Of a DNA stretch of 64,000 bases, positions 25,901 to 36,245 are shown in pieces. The translations under genes and the position numbers were made by a program. The DNA is from Puniceibacterium antarcticum (GTDB lineage: Bacteria; Pseudomonadota; Alphaproteobacteria; Rhodobacterales; Rhodobacteraceae): positions 62,001-126,000 of the forward strand of contig NZ_AWWI01000021.1 in the NCBI RefSeq assembly GCF_002760615.1, written 5' to 3'. Position 1 is the first letter of the stretch. Each line of letters begins with the position of its first letter. The notes under the pieces are model-generated. The model was not told the origin of the DNA, searched no databases, and was given only the letters and a program-made list of their open reading frames with translations.

Positions 25901-27529
25901 GGCGAGGGCGGCCAGCTGCCCGGCATGAAGGTGACGAAGCTCATCGCTCGTTTGCGGCACTCGACACCCGGCGTGATGCTGATTTCACCGCCACCGCACC
26001 ACGACATCTACTCGATCGAAGATCTGGCCCAGCTGATCTATGACCTCAAGCAGATCAACCCGCGCTGCAAGGTGACGGTGAAGCTGGTGGCATCCAGCGG
26101 CGTCGGTACGATTGCCGCCGGTGTCGCGAAGGCTAAGGCCGACGTGATCCTGATCTCGGGCCACAACGGCGGCACGGGGGCGTCTCCGGCGACCTCCATC
26201 AAATACGCCGGCCTGCCGTGGGAGATGGGCCTGACCGAGGCGCACCAGGTGCTGTCGATGAACAACCTGCGCGAGCGGGTGACCCTGCGCACCGACGGAG
26301 GTCTGCGCACGGGTCGTGACATCGTCATGGCGGCCATGCTCGGGGCCGAGGAATACGGCATCGGCACCGCTGCTTTGATCGCGATGGGTTGCATCATGGT
26401 GCGTCAGTGCCAGTCCAACACCTGCCCGGTGGGCGTCTGCACGCAGGACGAGGACCTTCGCAAGAAGTTCACCGGCACCGCGGACAAGGTGGTGAACCTG
26501 ATCACCTTCTATGCCACAGAGGTGCGCGAAATTCTCGCCTCCATCGGCGCACGGTCGCTGGATGATGTTATCGGACGAGCCGATTTGCTGCGGCAGGTCA
26601 GTCGTGGGTCGGATCATCTCGATGACCTCGACCTCAACCCTCTGCTGATCCGTGTCGATGGCTCGGACGACATCGTCTACAACCGGGATCGTCCGCGCAA
26701 CGCTGTGCCCGATACGCTGGACGCCGAAATCGTGCGCGACGCCGCGCGCTTCCTTGAGGACGGCGAGAAGATGCAGCTGTCCTATGCGGTGCAGAACACG
26801 CATCGCACCGTCGGCACGCGGACCTCGTCGCATATCGTGCGCAAGTTCGGTATGCGCAACAGTCTGCAGCCCGATCACCTGACGGTGAAGCTGACCGGTT
26901 CTGCCGGGCAGTCGCTTGGGGCATTTGCGGCGCCGGGACTGAAGCTTGAGGTTTCCGGCGATGCTAACGACTATGTCGGCAAGGGGCTGTCGGGGGGCAC
27001 GATCGTGGTGCGACCGCCGATGCATTCGCCGCTTGTTGCCTCCGAAAATACGATCATCGGCAACACGGTGCTTTACGGTGCGACCGAAGGCTTCCTTTTT
27101 GCCGCCGGGCGCGCGGGCGAACGGTTCGCGGTGCGCAACTCGGGCGCGTCGGTTGTGGTCGAAGGCTGCGGATCGAACGGTTGCGAATACATGACCGGTG
27201 GGATCGCGGTCATTCTCGGTAGTGTCGGGGCCAACTTTGGCGCGGGCATGACCGGGGGGATGGCCTATCTCTATGATCCCGACGGCATCGCGACCGAGCT
27301 GATGAATATGGAAAGCATCGTGACCTGCCCGGTCACGGTGAAACCATGGCAAGACGAACTTTTCGCGCTGGTAGAACGCCATGCGCGGGAAACCGACAGT
27401 CGCAAGGCGCTGGACATCCTGCAACACTGGTCTGAAGAACTGCCAAAGTTTCTTCAGGTTTGCCCGAAAGAGATGCTGGACAAGATCGCCTATCCGCTTA
27501 CGGAAGGCACCGCTGCGGTGACTGCCTGA
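22994..27529 (+). CDS. gltB: Glutamate synthase (NADPH) large subunit GltB
   Basis: A 1511-residue protein. After a 33-residue propeptide, Cys34 in HSSCGVGLV becomes the N-terminal nucleophile of the glutaminase domain (to about 430). A central domain, the FMN-binding synthase domain (GGTGASPATSIKYAG), the 3Fe-4S cysteines (CIMVRQCQSNTCPVGVC) and the C-terminal beta-helix (GGTIVV, MTGGIAVILG) follow. It combines glutamine-derived ammonia with 2-oxoglutarate in nitrogen assimilation. It overlaps the second GFA gene by 4 bp, and a strong terminator follows at 27551. Confidence 0.98.
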   Translation: MTKYDANWVKAEETKRKWMAENGLYSADEEHSSCGVGLVVSIDGKASRRVVDAGISALKAIWHRGAVDADGKTGDGAGIHVQIPVAFFYDQIDRTGHTPRKDELMAVGQVFLPRTDFGAQETCRTIVETEVLRMGHYIYGWRHVPVNVDCLGEKANATRPEIEQILISNAKGVDEETFERELYVIRRRIEKAAAAQGVGQLYIASLSCRSIIYKGMMLAQDVAEFYPDLMDERFESAFAIYHQRYSTNTFPQWWLAQPFRMLAHNGEINTLKGNTNWMKSHEIRMASATFGDMAEDIKPIIANGASDSAALDAVFEVLVRAGRNAPMAKTMLVPESWSKQALELPEAWRDMYSYCNSVMEPWDGPAALAMTDGRWVCGGLDRNGLRPMRYVVTGDGLLIAGSEAGMVPIDEGSVREKGALGPGQMIAVDMKDGKLYRDVEIKNKLAASQPFGEWVGKINELDEELGKVSEKAMFSGAELRRRQIAAGFTIEELEQILAPMAEDGKETVVSMGDDTPSAVLSKKYRPLSHFFRQNFSQVTNPPIDSLREFRVMSLKTRFGNLKNVLDESSAQTEILVLDSPFVGNAQFDDLKRHFNAPSVEIDCTFPVGASKDALRKGLDRIRAEAEDAVRSGAGHLTLTDHLASEDKVGMPMILATSAVHSHLTRKGLRTFCSINVRSAECIDPHYFAVLIGAGATVVNPYLAEDSLSDRIDRGLLDTTLTQAVRKYREAIDQGLLKIMSKMGISVVSSYRGGLNFEAVGLSRAMCAEFFPGMVSRISGIGVSGIQTKAEQIHRLGFLGGQDVLPIGGFYKSRKSGETHAWGAQNMHLLQAACNKASYELWKTYSKAMQANPPIHLRDLLAMKPIGPAIPLEQVESITSIRKRFVTPGMSLGALGPEAHKTLNIAMNRIGAKSDSGEGGEDPAHFVPESNGDNPSAKIKQVASGRFGVTAEYLNQCEELEIKVAQGAKPGEGGQLPGMKVTKLIARLRHSTPGVMLISPPPHHDIYSIEDLAQLIYDLKQINPRCKVTVKLVASSGVGTIAAGVAKAKADVILISGHNGGTGASPATSIKYAGLPWEMGLTEAHQVLSMNNLRERVTLRTDGGLRTGRDIVMAAMLGAEEYGIGTAALIAMGCIMVRQCQSNTCPVGVCTQDEDLRKKFTGTADKVVNLITFYATEVREILASIGARSLDDVIGRADLLRQVSRGSDHLDDLDLNPLLIRVDGSDDIVYNRDRPRNAVPDTLDAEIVRDAARFLEDGEKMQLSYAVQNTHRTVGTRTSSHIVRKFGMRNSLQPDHLTVKLTGSAGQSLGAFAAPGLKLEVSGDANDYVGKGLSGGTIVVRPPMHSPLVASENTIIGNTVLYGATEGFLFAAGRAGERFAVRNSGASVVVEGCGSNGCEYMTGGIAVILGSVGANFGAGMTGGMAYLYDPDGIATELMNMESIVTCPVTVKPWQDELFALVERHARETDSRKALDILQHWSEELPKFLQVCPKEMLDKIAYPLTEGTAAVTA

Positions 27530-27550
27530 TATTCAGAGACTGAAAAATGT

Positions 27551-27588
27551 GAATAAGGGCTGCGCCATTGCGTGGCCCTTATTCTTTT
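27551..27588 (+). terminator. Terminator after gltB
   Basis: GAATAAGGGC (27551-27560) pairs with GCCCTTATTC (27575-27584), a perfect 10-bp stem with a 14-nt loop, followed by TTTT. It ends the glt operon before mtgA. Confidence 0.85.
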
Positions 27589-27670
27589 GCGGGTCCAAGG
27601 GGCCACGGTTTGACAGGCTGGTGCTTGCAAAGGCTTTTCCTGCAGGCCCGCTCTGCGTAAGGATGGCGCC

Positions 27671-28429
27671 ATGGCGACAAGACGCAAGACCGCTTCTAAA
27701 AAGACCTCGCAAGGGGCAACCAGGCCTGCTTGGTTGTCGCGGCTACAGTTGCGGCCTCGGCCGCTGCTGCTGCGCTGGCTCTGGCGGCTGGCCTTTGTGC
27801 TTGCATCCGTGATCCTGCTGGTGGTGCTCCTTTACAAGGTCGTGAACCCGCCGACGACGATCTATATGCTCAGCGAAGGGCGACGCCTTGGGGCAGGGGT
27901 GGAATACAGCTGGGTGAGTGCCGACAATATTGCGCCGGTGATGCTTCGCTCTGTTGTGGCGGCGGAGGATGCGAATTTCTGCAATCACTGGGGGTTCGAC
28001 ATGGCCGCGATCCGCACTGCCATCGAAGAGGGCGGCAACCGGGGCGCCTCGACCATCAGCCAGCAGGTGGTCAAGAACACCTTTCTCTGGCACGGGCGAA
28101 ACTATATCCGCAAGGCACTGGAGGCACTGATCACCCCGGTGATGGAGGCGCTCTGGAGCAAGAGGCGGATCCTTGAGGTCTATCTGAATGTCGCGGAATT
28201 CGACGAAGGGGTGTTCGGGATCGGCGCTGCTTCACAGCATTACTTTGGGATAGCGCCGGAGGCGCTGAGCAGCACACAGTCGGCGCGTCTGGCAGCTATC
28301 CTTCCAGACCCCAAGGACCGCTCGGCGTCCAAACCGTCCAATTATGTGCGCCGCCGTGCAGACAGTATCCGGGACGGTGCCGCAACCATTGCCCGTGACG
28401 GGCGCGCCGCCTGTTTCGAGAGGGGCTGA
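27671..28429 (+). CDS. mtgA: Monofunctional peptidoglycan glycosyltransferase MtgA
   Basis: A 252-residue GT51 transglycosylase that polymerises lipid II. After a basic N-terminus it has one transmembrane helix (about residues 36-58) and then the catalytic region with the essential glutamate in VVAAEDANFCNHWG, followed by GASTISQQVVKN and RRILEVYLN. No transpeptidase domain is present, distinguishing it from the PBP1A gene at 54099. The start is the ATG at 27671. Confidence 0.95.
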   Translation: MATRRKTASKKTSQGATRPAWLSRLQLRPRPLLLRWLWRLAFVLASVILLVVLLYKVVNPPTTIYMLSEGRRLGAGVEYSWVSADNIAPVMLRSVVAAEDANFCNHWGFDMAAIRTAIEEGGNRGASTISQQVVKNTFLWHGRNYIRKALEALITPVMEALWSKRRILEVYLNVAEFDEGVFGIGAASQHYFGIAPEALSSTQSARLAAILPDPKDRSASKPSNYVRRRADSIRDGAATIARDGRAACFERG

Positions 28430-28492
28430 AACTGCGGCTATTGACTGTGGGCGCTGTTGTTTTGGTCCGTCAAAAAGGGTTTCCTCCCTTCG

Positions 28493-28561
28493 TTCGTCTC
28501 TTTCCAAATACGCAAAATACCGCCCGCGTAAAGAGAGCATGCAATCTTGGGGTGGCGATCA
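28493..28561 (-). repeat. Dispersed repeat element upstream of the GST gene
   Basis: The 22-bp core at 28493-28514 is the reverse complement of the element at 16046 and 34043. Downstream it shares CCGCCCG-like and CTTGGGGT blocks with 34091-34130, so it looks like one end of a longer intergenic repeat. The 202-bp gap from 28430 to 28631 otherwise holds only the GST promoter region. Confidence 0.55.
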
Positions 28562-28631
28562 GCAGTTGAACTAAGCCCGTTTTCGCGCCAAGTAGGAGGG
28601 ATATCCACAAATATCGGATGCGCATCCCATC

Positions 28632-29297
28632 ATGGCAAAACTCTATCACGTGCCGCTTTCCCCGTTCTGCCGCAAAGTACGGCTGAGCCTTGCTGAGAAA
28701 AAGATCGAATGCGAGCTTATCGAAGAGCGCTACTGGGAAAAGGATGCTGATTTCCTGCGCCGCAACCCAGCTGCCAAGGTGCCGGTGCTGAGGATAGACG
28801 GCAAGATAATGGCTGAATCCGCCGCCATCTGCGAATATCTGGAAGAGATCCATCCCGAACCGCCGCTGATGCCACGCAGTGCCGAAAACCGCTATGAAGT
28901 GCGGCGGCTGGTGGGCTGGTTCGATGATAAGTTCCATCATGAGGTGACGTCGAAGCTGCTTTATGAGCGGGTCAACAAGAAGGTCATGGGGAAGGGTTAT
29001 CCCGACAGTTCCAACGTGAAATCGGGTGCCAAGGCGATCAAGTACCACTTGGATTACATGGCCTGGCTGCTGGATCATCGCCGCTGGCTCGCGGGGGATT
29101 CGATGACCTTGGCCGATTTCGCGGCGGCGGCGCATTTGTCAGCGCTGGATTATATCTCTGATGTTGACTGGAACCGGTCAGCGACGGTGAAGGACTGGTA
29201 TGCCAAGATCAAGTCACGCCCGGCATTTCGGTCCATCCTTGCCGATCAGATCGGGGGGTTTCCGCCGCCGGCGCATTATGCCGATCTGGATTTCTGA
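28632..29297 (+). CDS. Glutathione S-transferase family protein
   Basis: A 221-residue GST. The thioredoxin-like N-terminal half has LYHVPLSPFCRKVRLSLAEK (a Ser-Pro-Phe-Cys start like the omega/zeta-type active site) and the conserved AKVPVLRIDG and ESAAICEYLEE elements. The C-terminal half is all-helical, including SMTLADFAAAAHLSALDY. It probably conjugates or reduces substrates with glutathione in the cytoplasm; the substrate cannot be told. Two stacked hairpins separate it from queG. Confidence 0.9.
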   Translation: MAKLYHVPLSPFCRKVRLSLAEKKIECELIEERYWEKDADFLRRNPAAKVPVLRIDGKIMAESAAICEYLEEIHPEPPLMPRSAENRYEVRRLVGWFDDKFHHEVTSKLLYERVNKKVMGKGYPDSSNVKSGAKAIKYHLDYMAWLLDHRRWLAGDSMTLADFAAAAHLSALDYISDVDWNRSATVKDWYAKIKSRPAFRSILADQIGGFPPPAHYADLDF

Positions 29298-29311
29298 ACC
29301 GGATCGTTGCA

Positions 29312-29370
29312 GGGGGGCTATCTGCCCCCCGTCCCTGCGGGACTCCCCCCGAGGATATTTTCGGGCAGAT
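29312..29370 (+). terminator. Double hairpin and Roseobacter-style repeat between GST and queG
   Basis: GGGGGGC/GCCCCCC (29312-29330, loop TATCT) is followed immediately by GTCCC/GGGAC (29331-29343, loop TGC) and then CCCCCCGAGGATATTTTC. The last block is a sequence I recall as recurrent downstream of genes in Rhodobacteraceae, which cannot be checked here. The stems would terminate or stabilise the GST transcript. Confidence 0.6.
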
Positions 29371-29375
29371 GAAAC

Positions 29376-30404
29376 ATGCTCCTCCTAAAAGACCGACTTG
29401 TGCAAGAGGCTCTGGCTGCCGGTTTCGATCTGTGCCGTGTGTGCCGCCCCTGGGACGTGCCGCAGGTGCCGGGGCGGCTGGCCGCCTTTCTGGAACGGGG
29501 TTATCACGGGCAGATGTCCTGGCTCGCAGAGCGCAGTCATTGGCGCGGTGCGCCACAGGTGCTCTGGCCCGAGGCGCGTTCGGTGATCATGCTGGGCGAG
29601 AGTTATACGCCCGGGCATGATCCGCTGGAAGTGCTGGGTCATCCCGAACAGGGTGCCGTGTCGGTCTATGCGCAGAATCGCGATTACCACGATGTCGTCA
29701 AAAAACGGCTGAAACGGCTGGCGCGCTGGCTCATCGCCGAAGGCGGTGGTGCAGTGAAGGTCTTTGTCGACACCGCACCTGTACCGGAAAAGCCGCTGGG
29801 GCAAGCGGCGGGGCTGGGCTGGCAGGGCAAGCACACCAATCTGGTGTCACGCGATCTGGGGTCGTGGTTCTTTCTGGGCTCGGTGTTCAGCACGCTCGAT
29901 CTGCCTGCGGATCAGGCTGAGGTCGATCATTGCGGATCCTGTCGGGCCTGTCTGGACATCTGCCCGACCAGTGCCTTTCCCGCACCCTATCAGCTGGATG
30001 CGCGTCGGTGTATTTCCTATCTGACGATTGAACATCACGGGCCGGTGGATGAGGATCTGCGCGCCTTGATGGGCAACCGGATCTATGGCTGCGACGATTG
30101 TCTTGCCGTCTGCCCTTGGAACAAGTTTGCCGTCGCGGCGCAGGAGGTGAAGTATCACGCACGCGCCGAACTCGTGGCGCCCCGGCTCGCGGATCTGGCG
30201 CAGTTCGATGACGCGGGGTTCCGTGCGCATTTCTCAGGTTCGCCAATAAAGAGGATTGGGCGGGGGCGGTTCACGCGCAATGTGCTTTATGCCATCGGCA
30301 ACTCGGGTGAGGCACGGTTGCGGCCCGTGGCGCAGGGGCTGTGCAAGGATGAAGATCCTGTTGTGGCAGACGCCGCGCGCTGGGCGGTGGAACGGTTGGG
30401 ATGA
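29376..30404 (+). CDS. queG: Epoxyqueuosine reductase QueG
   Basis: A 342-residue cobalamin- and FeS-dependent enzyme that reduces epoxyqueuosine to queuosine in tRNA, the last step of Q synthesis. The two [4Fe-4S] motifs are [16 protein letters not shown] and [14 protein letters not shown]; the N-terminal [22 protein letters not shown] and GWQGKHTN segments match QueG. A HEAT-like C-terminus ([12 protein letters not shown]) is present. Its stop overlaps the ATG of a decayed hydantoinase gene by 4 bp. Confidence 0.95.
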   Translation: MLLLKDRLVQEALAAGFDLCRVCRPWDVPQVPGRLAAFLERGYHGQMSWLAERSHWRGAPQVLWPEARSVIMLGESYTPGHDPLEVLGHPEQGAVSVYAQNRDYHDVVKKRLKRLARWLIAEGGGAVKVFVDTAPVPEKPLGQAAGLGWQGKHTNLVSRDLGSWFFLGSVFSTLDLPADQAEVDHCGSCRACLDICPTSAFPAPYQLDARRCISYLTIEHHGPVDEDLRALMGNRIYGCDDCLAVCPWNKFAVAAQEVKYHARAELVAPRLADLAQFDDAGFRAHFSGSPIKRIGRGRFTRNVLYAIGNSGEARLRPVAQGLCKDEDPVVADAARWAVERLG

Positions 30405-31530
30405 GCGTCGTTCTGGGCGTGGATATTGGCGGAACCTATACGGATGCCGTGCTAATTCGGGATGAATCTTTGGTCATCGCTAAGGCCAAGGCGCTGACAA
30501 CCGACAGTGATCTGGCTGTAGGGATCGGGGCGGCAGTATCTGCAGTGCTGTCGCAGGCAGGGGTGCAGGCGGGCGAGATTTCGATGGCATCTCTGTCTAC
30601 CACCCTTGCCACCAACGCGCTGGTAGAGGGGCAGGGCAGGCGTGTTGGGCTGGTCTATCTCGGGATTGGCGATCGCGATCTTGAGACGCACGGTTTGTTC
30701 GAGGCGCTTGGCGGTGATCCGGTGCTGGTTCTTGGGGGCGGGCACATCCATGCCGGGGGCGCTGTGGCCTATCTGGACCTAGCTGTGCTTCAGGTCTGGG
30801 CCCGCGCGCAGGAGGTTTCAGCCGTTGCTGTTGCAGCGCAATTGGCCGCGCGCAATCTCGAACATGAGGTAGGCCGCGCGGGATCTTGTGGCAGAAGTGA
30901 CGGGGCGGCCTGTCACGTGCTCCCACGAGCTTTCGGCGCGGCTGGGCGACCCGAAGCGGGCGCTGAATGCGCGGCTGATCGGGTTGACGCATCGGTTGAT
31001 CGCGCGGGCCGAGGAGACATTGTGCGCCTTTGGCGTGCGCGCACCGATGATGGTGGTGCGCGGGGATGGCGCGCTGATGTCTGCGGCGCAGGCGCAGCAA
31101 CGGCCCATCGAGACGATCCTGAGTGGCACGGCGGCGAGCCTTGTGGGGGCGCGGTGGCTGACCGGGGTGCGGGATGCGCTGGTTGCCGATATCGGTGGGA
31201 ACACCACCGATATCGCGCTGTTGCGTGACGGGGTGCCGCTGATCGATCCAGCGGGCGCACAGGTCGGCCGGTTTCGCACGATGGTCGAAGCTGTTGCGAT
31301 GCGTGCCCATGGTCTGGGCGGGGATTCTGAGGTTCAGGTGGCCGAGGGATTGGCTGGCAGTTTGATCCTTGGCTCGCGTCGGTTTGGGATAGCGCGGCGG
31401 TGGCCGGTTGGCTTGGGTGAGCGGATGGCCCGCAGGATTTTGCCGCGACGCAAGAGGCGATGGCCTGTCTGGAAACCGCGCTGAGCGCAGAGGTACGGGT
31501 TGGGGCAAGGGGGGGGCAGGGGCGGTCGAT
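30401..31530 (+). pseudogene. Hydantoinase/N-methylhydantoinase (HyuA)-like pseudogene
   Basis: The first 157 codons read as the start of a HyuA/oxoprolinase protein (VVLGVDIGGTYTDAVLIR, STTLATNALVEGQG). At about 30870 one extra base (GTAG where GTN is expected) shifts the frame; the next frame continues the same protein (AARDLVAEVTGRPVTCSHEL, VADIGGNTTDIALL, AHGLGGDSEV) to about 31400. A second frame change and in-frame stop follow, with a coding-like remnant (DFAATQEAMACLETALSAE) to about 31500. The remaining half of the ~650-residue family is missing. It overlapped queG as ATGA, so it was once an operon partner. It is almost certainly non-functional unless the shifts are sequencing errors. 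Confidence 0.8.
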
Positions 31531-31751
31531 GTCGCAGTTTTCTTGCGTTGAGAAGTTAAGAGGGTCGAGATCGAGGCACGTGAGGTGTGTTCATCGAGGC
31601 GATGATCACCGCAGAAACGTCGTGCAGACCACGGATTGCGGGATGATCTGTCTTTCAGTCCTTCTTAGTGTTCTGAAGCGCCGGGAACAGACCTTTGCTT
31701 TTGCGCGCTCAAACCCCATCTAATAAATTGTCACACAAAAAGGGGGATTTC
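31531..31751. other. Intergenic remnant between the pseudogene and msrB
   Basis: This 221-bp stretch shows no recognisable coding homology and probably contains decayed sequence plus the msrB promoter. AGGGGGA just before 31752 is the msrB ribosome site. Confidence 0.4.
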
Positions 31752-32201
31752 ATGACCCGATACACCAAAGACCCGGACGTCATCGCGACACTCACGCCCG
31801 AACAGTACCGCGTGACCCAGCAGAGCGGCACCGAACGCCCCGGCACGGGTGCCTACCTTGATAACAAGGAAACCGGCATCTACGTGGATATCGTCAGCGG
31901 TGAGCCGCTGTTTGCCAGCTCAGACAAGTTCGAATCCGGGTGCGGCTGGCCAAGCTTTACCAAGCCGATCGAGCCTGCCTATGTGAACGAATTGCGCGAC
32001 ATGACCCATGGCATGCTCCGCACCGAGGTGCGTTCGACCCATGGTGACAGCCATTTGGGGCACGTCTTTCCCGATGGACCCAAGGATCGCGGCGGGCTGC
32101 GCTACTGCATCAACGGCGCCTCCCTGCGGTTCATCGCGCGCGCCGACATGGAGGCCGAAGGCTACGGCGACTATATCAATCAGGTGGAGGATGTGGCATG
32201 A
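31752..32201 (+). CDS. msrB: Peptide methionine-R-sulfoxide reductase MsrB
   Basis: A 149-residue MsrB that repairs methionine-R-sulfoxide. The catalytic cysteine is Cys119 in RYCINGAS and the likely resolving cysteine is Cys64 in SGCGWPSF. The two CxxC zinc motifs common in MsrB are absent ([12 protein letters not shown] where a cysteine pair would be), so this is the zinc-free type. The ATG at 31752 with AGGGGGA is preferred over an upstream ATG at 31695. The stop overlaps msrA by 4 bp. Confidence 0.95.
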   Translation: MTRYTKDPDVIATLTPEQYRVTQQSGTERPGTGAYLDNKETGIYVDIVSGEPLFASSDKFESGCGWPSFTKPIEPAYVNELRDMTHGMLRTEVRSTHGDSHLGHVFPDGPKDRGGLRYCINGASLRFIARADMEAEGYGDYINQVEDVA

Positions 32202-32704
32202 GCGAACGCGCGGTTCTGGCAGGCGGGTGTTTCTGGGGCATGCAGGATCTGATCCGGCGCCTGCACGGCGTGCTTGGCACGCGTGTGGGCTATACTGGCG
32301 GAGATATCCCCAATGCGACCTATCGCAATCACGGCACCCATGCCGAGGGAATCGAGATCACCTTTGATCCTGAACGCATTTCCTATCGCAGCATCCTTGA
32401 GGTGTTCTTTCAGATCCATGATCCGACCACGCTGAACCGTCAGGGCAATGACATCGGTCTGAGTTATCGGTCCGCGATCTACTATGTGGATGAGGATCAG
32501 AAAGCCGTCGCGCTGGACACGATTGCAGATGTCGAGGCTTCTGGGCTGTGGCCCGGCAAGGTCGTGACCGAGGTAGAACCGGTGGGCGATTTCTGGCTCG
32601 CGGAAGAATCGCACCAGGATTATCTGGAGAAGTTTCCCAACGGCTACACCTGTCATTTCCCACGCCCCGACTGGGTCCTGCCCAAGCGTGATGCAGCGGA
32701 ATGA
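32198..32704 (+). CDS. msrA: Peptide methionine-S-sulfoxide reductase MsrA
   Basis: A 168-residue MsrA that reduces methionine-S-sulfoxide. The nucleophile is Cys11 in [28 protein letters not shown] and [11 protein letters not shown] are family signatures. No additional C-terminal recycling cysteines beyond those of short MsrA are obvious. It overlaps msrB by 4 bp, so both stereoisomer-specific repair enzymes are made together. A strong terminator follows. Confidence 0.96.
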   Translation: MSERAVLAGGCFWGMQDLIRRLHGVLGTRVGYTGGDIPNATYRNHGTHAEGIEITFDPERISYRSILEVFFQIHDPTTLNRQGNDIGLSYRSAIYYVDEDQKAVALDTIADVEASGLWPGKVVTEVEPVGDFWLAEESHQDYLEKFPNGYTCHFPRPDWVLPKRDAAE

Positions 32705-32715
32705 ACTGATGCCGG

Positions 32716-32744
32716 ACGCCCTGCCAGATCGGCAGGGCGTTTTT
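32716..32744 (+). terminator. Terminator after msrBA
   Basis: ACGCCCTGCC (32716-32725) pairs with GGCAGGGCGT (32731-32740) around a 5-nt loop, then TTTT. The stem is perfect. Confidence 0.9.
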
Positions 32745-32762
32745 CTCTGTGGCGGCTGAGCT

Positions 32763-33416
32763 GTGTTCAAAGTCGCGCGATACTGGCGTCCGGTTGGATT
32801 TGTCTTGCTGATATCGGGCCTTGTGTTGCTGATGTTGCCCTTTGTCCGTTACGCCTTTGTCTTTGGCGCGGAAGGACTGGGTTTAGGCGAACTGCGCGAC
32901 AGCTATCTGTTTCGGGATGGTGGCGGGCTGAGCAACCCAGCCATTTTTGGGCATATGCTTTGCGGGGCGGTGGTCACGCTTCTGGTGCCGGTCCAGTTGA
33001 TCCCCTGGGTCCGGAGGCTGTTGCCGTGGTGGCACCGCTGGGCGGGCCGCATCATCACGGGACTGGGGTTGATGACCGGCGCTGCGGGGTTGTTGTATAT
33101 CCTGCAGCGCGGCAGCGTGGGCGGCTGGCCGATGGACCTGGGCTTTGGTATTTACGGTCTTTGCCTGATTGTGTCTTGCGTGCAGACGCTGCGATTCGCC
33201 CGGGCGGGGCAGATGGACAGGCACCGCAGATGGGCCTTACGTACCTTCTGGCTGGCGATCGGATCCTGGCTCTATCGGTTTCATTATGGTTTGTGGTACC
33301 TCGCCACAGATGGGGCTGCGTCGAACGCGAACTTTTCAGGCGCCTTCGATCTGGTGCAGAACTTTGCGTTTTATCTGCCCTATCTGTTGGGACTGGAGCT
33401 TTATCTGCGCCGATAG
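32763..33416 (+). CDS. DUF2306 family membrane protein
   Basis: A 217-residue protein with about six hydrophobic helices and conserved histidines in LLPWWHRWAGRI and MDRHRRWALRTFW, matching the DUF2306 family of unknown function. The start is a GTG at 32763, just after the msr terminator, because the first residues run straight into the first helix. It stands alone; the next gene is 216 bp away. No enzymatic motif is recognised. Confidence 0.8.
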   Translation: MFKVARYWRPVGFVLLISGLVLLMLPFVRYAFVFGAEGLGLGELRDSYLFRDGGGLSNPAIFGHMLCGAVVTLLVPVQLIPWVRRLLPWWHRWAGRIITGLGLMTGAAGLLYILQRGSVGGWPMDLGFGIYGLCLIVSCVQTLRFARAGQMDRHRRWALRTFWLAIGSWLYRFHYGLWYLATDGAASNANFSGAFDLVQNFAFYLPYLLGLELYLRR

Positions 33417-33540
33417 GGCAGGTTCAAGCGCGGTCTAAGTGTTCGTTAACGAAATCACTCGTGTGCAATCGAATACCGGACCGGGTGGGTCCAGCTACCC
33501 GCGCTCAGTTCATGGCGGCTATGTCCTGTGGGCCATAGCG

Positions 33541-33574
33541 CTGCAGTGCAGAAATCATATATGCTGCACTGCAG
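33541..33574. promoter_or_regulatory. Perfect inverted repeat upstream of a small secreted protein
   Basis: CTGCAGTGCA at 33541-33550 and TGCACTGCAG at 33565-33574 are perfect inverted 10-mers with a 14-nt AT-rich spacer. The site ends 58 bp before the ATG at 33633. It could be an operator for that gene or a hairpin in its leader. Confidence 0.5.
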
Positions 33575-33632
33575 AAAAGACGGGCTTCGCCCTTCACAGA
33601 CATTGAACGATACCCTGAAAGCGAGACGCACC

Positions 33633-33977
33633 ATGAAATTTGCATTTACCCTTGCGGCACTGGCCCTGACAGCAGCCCCGGTTCTGGCCGACGAGATGAC
33701 CCTGACAGCGCCGATGTCCTCTGCGACCCTGCACGAAGGCGGTCTGGACATGAACGTCTACTTCGTCGAAGCGGAAAACGGCTATGATGTCATCGGCACC
33801 TATGTGTCCCGCGTCGGCGCCTATGCTCCGGCCCGCATCCGGATGCTGATGCAGGACGGCGATTCGGTGGCCTTTGGCATGCCGGGCGCGCGGGACGTGC
33901 TCTACAGCTTTGAACGCAGCGGTGATGCGCTGCATGTCACAGCCGAGAACACGGGCCTGCAATTCGCCAGCAACTGA
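33633..33977 (+). CDS. Small periplasmic protein of unknown function
   Basis: A 114-residue protein with a clear signal peptide (MKFAFTLAALALTAAPVLADE, cleavage after ALA or LAD) and a mature part of about 93 residues rich in beta-type sequence (DVIGTYVSRVGAYAPARIRM). I do not recognise a domain. The ATG at 33633 is used because it starts the signal peptide; a longer frame from 33528 has no signal. A perfect inverted repeat upstream and a terminator downstream show it is a single transcription unit. Confidence 0.75.
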   Translation: MKFAFTLAALALTAAPVLADEMTLTAPMSSATLHEGGLDMNVYFVEAENGYDVIGTYVSRVGAYAPARIRMLMQDGDSVAFGMPGARDVLYSFERSGDALHVTAENTGLQFASN

Positions 33978-34011
33978 GGTTGGAAGCCTAATATCTGTTA
34001 TAGTATTCGGA

Positions 34012-34043
34012 CCCGCCGCGCATATTGCGGCGGGCGTTCTTTT
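34012..34043 (+). terminator. Terminator after the small periplasmic protein
   Basis: CCCGCCGC (34012-34019) pairs with GCGGCGGG (34027-34034) around a 7-nt loop, followed by CGTTCTTTT. It runs directly into the dispersed repeat at 34043. Confidence 0.85.
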
Positions 34044-34130
34044 GCGTATTTGAAAAGAGAAGAAGCGGCGTCCTTCTTTGCTTCGTATATCTTAAAATAC
34101 GCAAAGTCCGGCCCGAGCAAGGCTTGGGGT
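34043..34130. repeat. Dispersed repeat with long imperfect inverted arms
   Basis: Arms 34043-34066 and 34080-34103 match at 19 of 24 positions when inverted, around a 13-nt centre, so the element can form a long hairpin. The left arm equals the 22-mer at 16046 (21 of 22). The right arm plus the following CCGGCCCG and CTTGGGGT blocks resemble 28493-28561. It lies just upstream of fadH. Confidence 0.65.
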
Positions 34131-34178
34131 CTGCACTCGCGCGACCTGTGACGCCACGTTTGTCGGTGACAGACGTGA

Positions 34179-36245
<2,067 letters not shown>

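Noticed and set aside
25985-27427. Long open frame antisense to gltB (and a similar one at 24674-25960)
   Set aside because: Shadow of the strongly conserved gltB frame; no recognisable protein motif.
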